Of a DNA stretch of 64,000 nucleotides, positions 30,514-38,934 are shown piece after piece (the stretch's first letter is position 1; every line of letters starts with the position of its first letter). The DNA lies in the NCBI RefSeq assembly GCF_047730065.1, contig NZ_CP159829.1, positions 434,001-498,000 of the forward strand, in the 5' to 3' direction. This DNA is from Njordibacter sp028825405 (GTDB lineage: Bacteria; Pseudomonadota; Gammaproteobacteria; Pseudomonadales; Balneatricaceae). Position numbers and translations under genes: made by a program. Under the pieces are notes generated by a model. The model had not been told where the DNA came from. It was given only the letters and a program-made list of their open reading frames with translations, and made no database searches.

Positions 30514-31962
30514 ATGTTTGATAATTTAACTGAACGCTTAGGTAAAACGTTACAACACATCCGTGGCCAAGCGCGCTTAACAGAAGACAATATTAAGGGA
30601 ACTTTGCGTGAAGTGCGCATGGCGTTGTTAGAAGCTGACGTCGCCTTGCCGGTGGTAAAGGTTTTTATTGAGCAGATTAAAGTTCGGGCTGTAGGTGCAG
30701 AAGTTAGTCGTAGCTTAAGTCCAGGCCAAGTGTTTGTAAAAATTGTTCAGCAAGAACTTGAATCGATTATGGGTTCTGCTAATGAGAGCCTTAATTTAGC
30801 TGTTCAGCCTCCAGCGGTTGTGCTGATGGCGGGTCTTCAGGGTGCTGGTAAAACTACTTCTGCGGCCAAACTGGCTAAATTTCTCATGGAAAAGGAAAAG
30901 AAGTCGGTGATGTTGGTGAGTGTAGACGTTTATCGTCCTGCCGCCATAAAGCAGTTACAAACGCTGTCTGAGGAAGTGGGTGCTCACTTTTTTCCAAGTA
31001 CGGTCATGGAAAAACCCGTGGCTATCGCAGAAAAAGCCATTAACCATGCTCGCCAGCAACACTATGATGTGGTGATTGTTGATACAGCGGGTCGCATGCA
31101 AGTTGATGTGGCCATGATGGAAGAAGTAAAAGCCCTTCATGCAACTTTAGCTCCTGTGGAAACGCTGTTTGTTGTTGACGCCATGACGGGCCAAGACGCA
31201 GCCAATACAGCACAAGCGTTTAATGAAGCACTACCCTTAACGGGTGTGGTGCTGAGTAAAACTGATGGTGATGCTCGGGGTGGAGCAGCGCTTTCCGTGC
31301 GCCATATTACGGGCAAACCGATTAAATTCTTAGGTGTGGGTGAAAAGGTAGAAGCCCTTGAACCTTTCCATCCAGACCGAGTTGCATCACGCATTTTGGG
31401 CATGGGTGATGTACTATCTCTGATCGAAGAAGTAGAACAAAAGGTCGATAGAGAAAAGGCAGAAAAGCTCGCCAAAAAAATCAAAAAAGGCAAAGGCTTT
31501 GACCTAGAAGATTTCCGTGATCAGCTTCAGCAAATGAAAAATATGGGTGGCATGGCGGGTTTGCTAGATAAAATGCCAGGCATGGGCGGTATGGCACAAG
31601 CGGCTTCGAGCGCAGGTGCAGAAAAGAACTTTAATCAAATGGAATGTATCATTAATTCCATGACACCCAAAGAGCGTGCTCTGCCAGATTCTCTTAATGG
31701 TTCCCGTAAGCGCCGCATTGCAGCGGGTTCTGGTACCCAGATCCAAGACATCAACCGTTTGATCAAACAGCACAAACAAATGGCAAAGATGATGAAGAAG
31801 ATGTCAGGCAAGGGTGGCATGCAAAAAATGATGCGTGGTTTGCAAGGACAAATGCCACCGGGCATGGGTGGTGGAGCAGGCGGAATGCCGCCTGGAATGC
31901 CCCCCAGTATGCCCGGAGGTCTGCCCGGATTAGGTGGTGGTTTTCCGTTTGGGAAAAAATAA
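30514..31962 (+). CDS. ffh: Signal recognition particle protein Ffh (SRP54)
   Basis: Ffh binds 4.5S RNA and the signal sequences of nascent membrane proteins and docks at FtsY. The N domain (1-90) precedes the G domain, with P-loop GLQGAGKTT at 107-115, DTAGR and TKTDGDARGG-type motifs. The M domain carries the RNA-binding GSRKRRIAAGSGTQIQDINRL block. The C-terminal 60 residues are unusually rich in Met, Gly and Pro, longer than in E. coli (482 versus 453 residues). The usual downstream rpsP is absent; two tRNA genes follow instead. Confidence 0.96.
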   Translation: MFDNLTERLGKTLQHIRGQARLTEDNIKGTLREVRMALLEADVALPVVKVFIEQIKVRAVGAEVSRSLSPGQVFVKIVQQELESIMGSANESLNLAVQPPAVVLMAGLQGAGKTTSAAKLAKFLMEKEKKSVMLVSVDVYRPAAIKQLQTLSEEVGAHFFPSTVMEKPVAIAEKAINHARQQHYDVVIVDTAGRMQVDVAMMEEVKALHATLAPVETLFVVDAMTGQDAANTAQAFNEALPLTGVVLSKTDGDARGGAALSVRHITGKPIKFLGVGEKVEALEPFHPDRVASRILGMGDVLSLIEEVEQKVDREKAEKLAKKIKKGKGFDLEDFRDQLQQMKNMGGMAGLLDKMPGMGGMAQAASSAGAEKNFNQMECIINSMTPKERALPDSLNGSRKRRIAAGSGTQIQDINRLIKQHKQMAKMMKKMSGKGGMQKMMRGLQGQMPPGMGGGAGGMPPGMPPSMPGGLPGLGGGFPFGKK

Positions 31963-32045
31963 GGCGAGTAACTAAAACATTCAAGAGAATTGAAGTTTAA
32001 GCCTTTTATTTACTAAAAGGTTAGGGTAATATACGCGCTCTCTGC

Positions 32046-32140
<95 letters not shown>

Positions 32141-32146
32141 TTTTGA

Positions 32147-32223
32147 GCGCCCGTAGCTCAGCTGGATAGAGTACTCGGCTACGAACCGAGCGGTCAGAGG
32201 TTCGAATCCTCTCGGGCGCGCCA
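32147..32223 (+). tRNA. tRNA-Arg(ACG)
   Basis: GCGCCCG pairs with CGGGCGC, with discriminator G and encoded CCA. The anticodon stem CTCGG / CCGAG encloses CTACGAA, giving anticodon ACG, whose A34 is deaminated to inosine by TadA. The T loop is GAGGTTCGAATCCTC. The gene lies 8 bases after tRNA-Ser, so the two share a transcript. Confidence 0.97.
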
Positions 32224-32377
32224 TTTTCTTCAAAATAGCGTTTTAATGGAATAACCACGGCAAAACTTAATAATCTGGCCGTGCCTCAGACTTGACGCTG
32301 TGCTTCAAGCACACCATACCCCTCAAGCTTGATTAGCATTTCCAAAACACCCTTACGTAACGATTATCCAAGCTGAT

Positions 32378-32797
32378 CTAATGATAAAAAAGCCTACCCT
32401 GAGTGTAATACCAACGCTGATCTTGTCGTAAAAATTCACTGCATTCATGCAAACAATAGGCTTTACCTTGAATTTTATATCGTGCAATAAATTCAACTTG
32501 TCCCTCTGCATCCTCTAAGCCGCCTCCTTGAGTAGTGACTACTTTAAGGCCCAGCCACAGCTGCTGAGTATGAAACTCTATACTTTTAGGGCGGGTGCTA
32601 AGATGCCAAGTCTCAAGCAGGTAGGTTTGATTATGCAGGCAAAAGGCCGTATAGCGTGAACGCATTAGCATTTCTGCAGTTTCAGCGTATTGATCTTTGG
32701 TAAGCACGGGTTGGCAGCAGGATTCAAAACTATGCCCTGATTGACAGTAGCACTGAGTGCTTGTCAGGGCAGAAGGTTGGGCCTGCTTTCGGCTCAT
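32378..32797 (-). CDS. YchJ family protein (SEC-C motif, UPF0225)
   Basis: The N-terminal cysteines at 16, 18, 27 and 28 form a SEC-C-like zinc motif (CYCQSGHSFESCC). The body carries the YchJ hallmarks AEMLMRSRYTAFCLHNQTYLL and EGQVEFIARYK, and the domain resembles an NTF2-like fold. The family has no established function. Its ATG overlaps the stop of the upstream peroxidase gene by 4 bases, so the two are translationally coupled. Confidence 0.88.
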   Translation of the reverse strand: MSRKQAQPSALTSTQCYCQSGHSFESCCQPVLTKDQYAETAEMLMRSRYTAFCLHNQTYLLETWHLSTRPKSIEFHTQQLWLGLKVVTTQGGGLEDAEGQVEFIARYKIQGKAYCLHECSEFLRQDQRWYYTQGRLFYH

Positions 32798-33342
32798 AGT
32801 TGGGCTTCTATCGCCTTACTAATCGCGCGAGATGTTGGCGATGTCCATTGCCTAAACCGATCAATAACTTGACCGTCTTTATCCACTAAATACTTGTTAA
32901 AATTCCAGCTAGGTTCGCCTTCTGCTGCGATTAAGTGCTGAAATATGGGGTGTGCATTCGACCCTGTAACTTGCATCGTTTGGGTCATTAAAAAAGTCAC
33001 ACCAAAATTAAAAAAGCAGACCTTAGCCGCTTCTTCTTCATTGGCGGCAGCTTGATTAAAGGAGTTGCTAGGGAACCCAATAATAATGAGGCCCTGGTCT
33101 TTGTAGGTTTGGTGTAATTCTTCTAAGCCTTCAAATTGTCCAGTAAAGCCACAGCGGCTCGCTGTATTAACCAGTAACAATGGTTTACCCGCAGTAACAG
33201 CACAAACATCTAACGGTTTACCCGAATGGAGTTGTTTCAGGTCGTGCTTAAGCCACGGAGCGCAGGACGCTAGAGCGGTCTGAGACGCCGACACAGCAAA
33301 ACATAAAAGTATTAAACAACGCACAATAGGACGTGAAAACAT
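32794..33342 (-). CDS. Periplasmic glutathione-peroxidase-like protein
   Basis: A signal peptide (about residues 1-25, ending QTALA) suggests export. The GPx fold follows, with the peroxidatic Cys64 in NTASRCGFTGQFEGLE and the Trp/Asn of the catalytic set in SWNFNKYLVDKDG. The usual FPCNQFG block is FPSNSFNQ here, so the catalytic Gln is replaced and no resolving Cys is at that place, though a Cys occurs further on (AAKVCFFNFG). It is likely a peroxide-scavenging thiol peroxidase. The electron donor (glutathione or thioredoxin) cannot be read from the sequence. Confidence 0.8.
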   Translation of the reverse strand: MFSRPIVRCLILLCFAVSASQTALASCAPWLKHDLKQLHSGKPLDVCAVTAGKPLLLVNTASRCGFTGQFEGLEELHQTYKDQGLIIIGFPSNSFNQAAANEEEAAKVCFFNFGVTFLMTQTMQVTGSNAHPIFQHLIAAEGEPSWNFNKYLVDKDGQVIDRFRQWTSPTSRAISKAIEAQL

Positions 33343-33545
33343 AATATGACAATACCTTAAGTTAATTTATTTTCAATATACCTAAAAAATACGGCTTTAG
33401 GTTATGATTTACAATAAAATACGCAGACGGCTAAAACTAAGACTTTAACGTAGCAAAAAATTGGCAGTGTATGTGTGTGGGAAATCTCTCTTTGAGTGTT
33501 ATTATTGAAACTATTAAACCACTATTATGTAAGGTATAACTAACC

Positions 33546-34007
33546 GTGGCGAATCCAGTGCCTAATCCCTTAAATAACCCTACCACTGAGCCTATAGCTG
33601 AACCTATAACTAAGCCTGTCGTTAATTCAGCCCAGATGCCTGCTGGTAACCCATCTTTACGCACCATCGCTATGCCTGCAGACGCTAACCCCGACGGTGA
33701 TATATTTGGTGGGTGGATTATGTCCCAGATGGACATATCCAGTGGAGTGTTTGCTGCCCATGTTGCCAAAGGCCGAGTAGTTACCGTGGCTGTGGATGCT
33801 ATGACGTTTCACAAACCTGTTTATGTGGGTGATGATTTAAGTTGTTATTGCAGTGTAGCCAAGCGAGGCAATACCTCCATCACTGTGCATGTGGAGGCGT
33901 GGGTTAGGCGTCACCACAGTGACACAGTTGCAAAGGTGACAAAGGGTATGTTTACCTTTGTGGCGGTTGATGCTCAAGGTAAACCCAAACCGTTACCAAG
34001 CGTTTAA
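33546..34007 (+). CDS. Acyl-CoA thioesterase, YciA-type hot-dog fold
   Basis: The core (from about residue 31) has the YciA pattern: RTIAMPADANPDGDIFGGWI with the catalytic Asp, then MTFHKPVYVGDDLSCY and a C-terminal Phe/Val-rich strand. YciA enzymes hydrolyse a broad range of acyl-CoAs. The annotated start is a GTG at 33546 with TAAGG upstream. It adds about 30 residues of low-complexity Pro/Glu/Thr/Ile repeats (EPIAEPITKP) not typical of YciA. The internal ATG at 33636 would give a standard-length protein but has no visible ribosome binding site. Confidence 0.85.
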   Translation: MANPVPNPLNNPTTEPIAEPITKPVVNSAQMPAGNPSLRTIAMPADANPDGDIFGGWIMSQMDISSGVFAAHVAKGRVVTVAVDAMTFHKPVYVGDDLSCYCSVAKRGNTSITVHVEAWVRRHHSDTVAKVTKGMFTFVAVDAQGKPKPLPSV

Positions 34008-34069
34008 ATAATGCTTAGTATTGAAGAGCGTCAAAACTTGGTTATCAAAAGGCAGCCAGAGGAATTGTT

Positions 34070-35704
34070 GTGACGCAAAAAAATATACTTTTCATTATGT
34101 TAGATCAGCTTAGAGCTGATGCTTTGTCTTGCTATGGAAACACTGTGCTGGGCACACCTAATATAGATCGCCTGGCCAACCGGGGTGTGAAATTTAACCG
34201 CTGCTATGTTCAAGGCACCAGTTGTGGTAACTCTCGTGCTTCTTATTACACTGGGCGGCATGTGCGCTCTCATGGTGCAACATGGAATGGTTGGCCTAAT
34301 CGGCTCGACGAACTAACCCTAGCAGATCATTTAGCGGCTTGCGATATGAGCACCTACCTGATGGGTAAAACCCACATGAAGCCAGATATGGCCGGTATGA
34401 ATCGTTTAGGCATCGAACCTCAGTCAGAGTTAGGAAGATTTTTGAGTAACGCAGGCTTTGGCCAAGGTGAACATGATGATGGTTTGCATACGGTGGGTGT
34501 TGCTGGTGGTTATGGCACAGGCACACCCGCTTACTTTGAGTACCTGCGTAAGCATGGGTATGCAGCAAAAAACCCTTGGGTAACCCATGCGAATGCGATG
34601 CAGGATGAGGATGGCATTCTGCGTAACGGCATGTTTTTAAAATATGGCCACCTCCCTGCAAGAGTCGATAAAGTTCACTCTGAAACGGCCTATACCACAG
34701 ATCGTGCGATCGAAATGATACAACATATGGGACCCCAAAATTGGTGCTTGCATGTGTCTTATATTAAACCTCATTGGCCTTTGGCAGCTCCAGCCCCTTA
34801 TCATCAAATGTATCGTGGTATGGATTTACCGCAAGCCAGTAAATGTGCATCTCAAAAAACTAATGCGCACCCTATTTATCAGGCTTTTATGGATTTGCCG
34901 CAAAGTCAGACTTATGCTCAAGACGACTATCGCAACCATGCCCTACCAACCTATTACGGACTCATTAAGGAAATTGATGATAACTTAGGTCGGCTATTTG
35001 AAAGTTTAGAGCAACAAGGCCAAAGTCAGCACACCATGATTGTGTTGACGTCTGATCATGGAGACTTCTTCGGTGATCATTGGCTCGCCGAAAAAGATCT
35101 CTTCCATGATGCAGTGACCCGTGTGCCTTTACTTATTATGGATCCAAGCCCAACAGCTGATGTCAGCCGTGGTATCACATGTGATGATTTAGTGTGCGCC
35201 ATAGATTTGGTGCCCACCTTTGTCGAGTGGGCTGGTGGCGAACCACAGTGGCATTGGCTAGAGGGTCAATCTTTGTTGCCTATTCTGCATCAAACAGCGA
35301 TTATTAATCGAGCTTGTGTGGTGTCAGAATGTGATTATGGGGTCATGAATTTTGCCCAAGATTTAGGCCGTTCGATGCATAATGCCCGCATGACCATGCT
35401 CTATGATGGGCGTTACAAATACGTCCATTGCTTGGGTTTCAAACCCATGTTGTTTAACTTACAAGAAGACCCACAGGAATTTTCTGACTTAGGCAGAGAT
35501 ACAGGCTACAGCGCCATTCGGGGACAACTTAGCGAACAGATGCTAGATTGGTCAGCTGGACTAAAAAACCGTGTGACCGTAAGTCAGGAAACGTTCGGTA
35601 AACAGTTGAATAAGGCTGAACAAGTGGGTATTTTAATTGGGTATTGGCACCAAGATGATGTCCCTCAAGCGGAGCAACTAGAGCCAGAAGTGCCACCCAA
35701 TTAA
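34070..35704 (+). CDS. Sulfatase / phosphonate monoester hydrolase family protein
   Basis: This is an alkaline-phosphatase-superfamily hydrolase. Metal ligands are visible in MLDQLRAD (Asp12, Gln13) and TSDHGD (near residue 328). The formylglycine site is Cys52 in SCGNSRASYYTGR. The canonical maturation motif is CxPSR or CxASR; here the third position is Asn, giving CGNSR. The block HVSYIKPHWPLAAPAPYHQMY is closer to phosphonate monoester hydrolases and choline-sulfatase-like enzymes than to classic arylsulfatases. The substrate is unknown; the next gene, a sugar isomerase, hints at a sulfated or phosphorylated carbohydrate. The start is a GTG at 34070. No signal peptide is seen, so it is probably cytoplasmic. 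Confidence 0.82.
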   Translation: MTQKNILFIMLDQLRADALSCYGNTVLGTPNIDRLANRGVKFNRCYVQGTSCGNSRASYYTGRHVRSHGATWNGWPNRLDELTLADHLAACDMSTYLMGKTHMKPDMAGMNRLGIEPQSELGRFLSNAGFGQGEHDDGLHTVGVAGGYGTGTPAYFEYLRKHGYAAKNPWVTHANAMQDEDGILRNGMFLKYGHLPARVDKVHSETAYTTDRAIEMIQHMGPQNWCLHVSYIKPHWPLAAPAPYHQMYRGMDLPQASKCASQKTNAHPIYQAFMDLPQSQTYAQDDYRNHALPTYYGLIKEIDDNLGRLFESLEQQGQSQHTMIVLTSDHGDFFGDHWLAEKDLFHDAVTRVPLLIMDPSPTADVSRGITCDDLVCAIDLVPTFVEWAGGEPQWHWLEGQSLLPILHQTAIINRACVVSECDYGVMNFAQDLGRSMHNARMTMLYDGRYKYVHCLGFKPMLFNLQEDPQEFSDLGRDTGYSAIRGQLSEQMLDWSAGLKNRVTVSQETFGKQLNKAEQVGILIGYWHQDDVPQAEQLEPEVPPN

Positions 35705-35760
35705 GCTAACTGGCTATCGCCTTTGTCAAAATACATTGATTAACCATTTGAGTTTTATCC

Positions 35761-36948
35761 ATGATCCCCACTCAACACCCCAGTTTTCGCAGTGCCAATT
35801 TTCTGGCTCAGCATATACAAAGCACCATGGATTTTTATCATCCTCGCGCAATTGATCCCAAAGGTGGTTTTTTCCATCATTTCCGTGATGACGGCAGCAT
35901 CTACGATAGTCAAACTAGGCACTTAGTTAGCAGTACACGGTTTATCTTTAATTACTGTGAAGCCGCTCGTTATTTTGATAATGCTGAGTACCTTGCTGCT
36001 GCGCGCCATGGTTTAGATTATCTGCGCACCGCCCACCTCAACCCTCACAGCGGGGGTTACACTTGGTTGATTATAGACGGTCAGCCAGTAGACCAAACTA
36101 ATCATTGCTATGGTTTAGCATTTGTCCTGTTGGCATATGCTTCTGCTGTTAAAGCAGGTATTACTGAGGCTGAAGTTTATTTGCATGAAACCTTTGTGCT
36201 TATGGAGCAGCACTTTTGGCGACCTGAGCAGGGTCTTTATGCCGATGAAGCCAGTTTAGACTGGCAAACACTTTCACCTTATCGTGGCCAAAACGCTAAT
36301 ATGCATTCGTGTGAAGCACTTATCGCTGCTTTTGAGGCCACGGCTCATGCGCCTTATTTAGAACGTGCATTGATGCTAGGATATAATATCTGTGTGCGTC
36401 AAACTCAAACCACTGGTGGCCAAATTTGGGAGCATTATGACAAAGCCTGGCAAGCGGATTGGAATTACAATAAACACGACCCAAAAAACCTTTTTCGCCC
36501 GTGGGGTTACCAACCAGGACACTTCACAGAGTGGGCTAAATTGCTGTTGATCATAGACCGATATAAACCAACTGCGTGGCTCTTAGAAACTGCGCAAGCG
36601 TTATTTGACCAAGCCCTAGAAAAAGCCTGGGATCACAAGGATGGTGGTATTTGTTATGGTTTTTCTCCTAGCGGGGAAGTGTGTGATGCTGATAAGTACT
36701 TTTGGGTGCAGGCTGAATCATTGGCTGCAGCGGCTCTGTTAGCTCGCGCAACAGGTAAGCAAGTATACTGGGACTGGTATGACAGATTATGGGCTTACGC
36801 GTGGGAACATTTTATCGACCATGAACATGGCGCTTGGTATCGAATACTAAGGAGTGACAACAGTGCCTATGATAATCTTAAAAGCCCAGCAGGAAAAACA
36901 GATTATCACACCATGGGTGCCTGTTATGAGGTTATTAAAGGCTGCTAA
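35761..36948 (+). CDS. AGE-family sugar isomerase (D-mannose isomerase / YihS-like)
   Basis: The protein has the alpha/alpha-barrel of N-acylglucosamine 2-epimerases, with catalytic histidines His182 (NANMHSCEA), His254 (QPGHFTEWAKLL) and His383 (TDYHTMGACYE) and Arg60 in STRFIFNY. These match the aldose-ketose isomerase subgroup that interconverts mannose and fructose (mannose isomerase) or lyxose/xylulose, rather than GlcNAc epimerases. The 395-residue length fits. It lies 56 bases after the sulfatase-like gene on the same strand, and upstream of a sugar ABC importer. A role in converting an imported hexose to fructose is inferred. Confidence 0.83.
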   Translation: MIPTQHPSFRSANFLAQHIQSTMDFYHPRAIDPKGGFFHHFRDDGSIYDSQTRHLVSSTRFIFNYCEAARYFDNAEYLAAARHGLDYLRTAHLNPHSGGYTWLIIDGQPVDQTNHCYGLAFVLLAYASAVKAGITEAEVYLHETFVLMEQHFWRPEQGLYADEASLDWQTLSPYRGQNANMHSCEALIAAFEATAHAPYLERALMLGYNICVRQTQTTGGQIWEHYDKAWQADWNYNKHDPKNLFRPWGYQPGHFTEWAKLLLIIDRYKPTAWLLETAQALFDQALEKAWDHKDGGICYGFSPSGEVCDADKYFWVQAESLAAAALLARATGKQVYWDWYDRLWAYAWEHFIDHEHGAWYRILRSDNSAYDNLKSPAGKTDYHTMGACYEVIKGC

Positions 36949-37037
36949 TGGTTTGCCTTTTAAGTGGTATTGTCGTGCTCGGTTATTATAAGCTTTAACT
37001 CGTCAACACTCGTATATTAGAAAAATAGGTTTACTTT

Positions 37038-38117
37038 ATGGCGTCTCACTATCCGTCCTTAGATCCGTCTATAAATCCTTCTACCACATCACCAGTGGTC
37101 CCAATCACCATTGATCTGCGCAGTGATACCGTGACTCGGCCAAGCCAAGCTATGCGCCAAGTGATGGCTGCTGCCCAAGTGGGAGATGATGTTTATGGAG
37201 ATGACCCTAATGTTAATGCCCTTGAGCATGAGGCTGCTGAACTATTGGGTAAGCAAGCGGGCTTATTTTTACCCAGTGGCACCATGAGTAATCTGGCTTC
37301 AGTGCTGGCTCATTGCCAAAGGGGAGAAGAGGCTTTGGTGGGAGAGCAGTACCATATTCATTGTGATGAAGCTGCGGGAGTCACCGTGTTAGGCAGTGTG
37401 GCTATGCATGCACTCACCACGGATCTCTATGGCCGTTTTGATCTTGAACAACTCAGTGTGGCTGTGAAGCCAAACGACTACCACCAGCCAATAACGCGCT
37501 TGTTGTGTCTAGAAAATACGGTATCAGGCTGTATTCAGGAGCAAAGCCATATTGATGCTTTGGTAGAACGTGCTCAGTATCATGGCCTTTCCACCCATAT
37601 GGACGGCGCTAGATTAATGAATGCGGCGGTAGCTCAAAACCTACCTCCAGCGCGCTTAGTGCAGTCTATAGACACGGTTTCTGTGTGCTTGTCTAAAGGT
37701 TTAGGTGCGCCACTGGGGTCGGTGTTAGTCGGTTCTCAGGTGATTGTCGAAAGAGCTCGGCGGCTGCGTAAGATGTTAGGCGGAGGTATGCGTCAAGCGG
37801 GCATTATTGCGGCAGCAGGAAGGTATGCTTTGCAGCATAATTTAGACCGTTTAGTGCAGGATCATCGCCGCACTCAAGAGCTTGCCAGCGCACTTGAAGG
37901 TATAAAAGGGTTGCATTTTGATAGGTCTAGAGTGCAAACCAATATGTTGTTTTTGCAATCTATACAGATGTCTGCTTTAGCTGATCATTTGGCGCTGCAA
38001 GGTATTGCCCTCACTGTGACAGGGCACAATACACGTGTTGTCTTGCATATGGACATCGATGATGAAGCACTGAAGCAGATTATAGCTTCAATACAAGGGT
38101 TTTTTAATGCGCACTAA
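37038..38117 (+). CDS. ltaE: Low-specificity threonine aldolase (PLP enzyme)
   Basis: A fold-type I PLP enzyme that cleaves threonine and allo-threonine to glycine and acetaldehyde. The signature start IDLRSDTVTRPSQAMR, the cofactor-stacking region and MDGARLMNAAV (PLP-binding Asp) are clear. The Schiff-base lysine is Lys220 in SVCLSKGLGAPLGS. The N-terminal 20 residues (Pro/Ser-rich) extend beyond the usual family start. Internal starts are poor, so I keep the ATG at 37038. It lies between carbohydrate genes without an obvious metabolic link. Confidence 0.9.
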   Translation: MASHYPSLDPSINPSTTSPVVPITIDLRSDTVTRPSQAMRQVMAAAQVGDDVYGDDPNVNALEHEAAELLGKQAGLFLPSGTMSNLASVLAHCQRGEEALVGEQYHIHCDEAAGVTVLGSVAMHALTTDLYGRFDLEQLSVAVKPNDYHQPITRLLCLENTVSGCIQEQSHIDALVERAQYHGLSTHMDGARLMNAAVAQNLPPARLVQSIDTVSVCLSKGLGAPLGSVLVGSQVIVERARRLRKMLGGGMRQAGIIAAAGRYALQHNLDRLVQDHRRTQELASALEGIKGLHFDRSRVQTNMLFLQSIQMSALADHLALQGIALTVTGHNTRVVLHMDIDDEALKQIIASIQGFFNAH

Positions 38118-38256
38118 CGTCAGTTAAAATGAGGTATTGGATAAGCAAAAGTTTGCCTATTGCTTTATTATCATGATATTAGTAATGGCGGTTTGATTAT
38201 CCTGAAATCTGTTTAGCCTGCTTTCAATTTTTTTAAACTTTTTGTGATTCTATTTA

Positions 38257-38934
38257 ATGATGCAAACTTTAGCGCTGATTGACGATGACGAAGAAATTCG
38301 CCAGCTAATAAGCCAGTACCTTAGCCAACAGGGTTTTGAGGTCGTGGGCTTTGCTGACGGAGAGAGTTTTCTACAAGCAGATATGACACATTTTGACCTA
38401 GCTGTGCTCGATATTGGCTTGCCGGGCATGGATGGGCTTGATGTGTGTCGAAATTTGCGTCAGACCTCCAGTTTGCCGGTCATCATGCTTACTGCGGCCA
38501 GTGATGATTTAGATCGCATTTTAGGCTTAGAGCTAGGCGCCGACGATTATATGGGCAAACCCTTTAACCCACGTGAATTACTCGCTCGAATTAAGGCCTT
38601 ATTGCGGCGAGTGCAGGGTCAAAATCATGACCAAGATATCGAATCAAAGCAACCCAAGCTGCAAATAGATAGCCTTAAGCGCAGTGCTACTTTTTCGGGC
38701 ACGGTGCTTTCACTGACCGGAGCAGAATTTGATTTGCTTAGCTTGTTGTGCCAGCACCAAGGTGAGGTACTAAGTCGTGATGCCATTTGCCAAGTGCTTC
38801 ATGGTCGCAATGCACAACCATTTGATCGTTCAATAGACACAAGCATTAGCCGGTTACGCAATAAGCTCAATCTGGTGGCCGAAGATAGCATTCAAAGCGT
38901 GCGTGGTAAGGGTTATGTGTTGGTGCTTGGGTGA
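38257..38934 (+). CDS. OmpR-family response regulator (GltR-like)
   Basis: A receiver domain (1-120) with acidic Asp10/Asp11, phospho-acceptor Asp52 in VLDIGLPGMDG and Lys near KPFNPRELL is followed by a winged-helix DNA-binding domain (about 135-225, LSLTGAEFDLLSLLC and RSIDTSISRLRNKL). It overlaps the histidine kinase gene by four bases (GTGA). Its position directly before kinase and sugar ABC genes mirrors Pseudomonas gltR-gtrS, which controls glucose uptake, so it is probably the local activator. This is inferred from context. Confidence 0.88.
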   Translation: MMQTLALIDDDEEIRQLISQYLSQQGFEVVGFADGESFLQADMTHFDLAVLDIGLPGMDGLDVCRNLRQTSSLPVIMLTAASDDLDRILGLELGADDYMGKPFNPRELLARIKALLRRVQGQNHDQDIESKQPKLQIDSLKRSATFSGTVLSLTGAEFDLLSLLCQHQGEVLSRDAICQVLHGRNAQPFDRSIDTSISRLRNKLNLVAEDSIQSVRGKGYVLVLG

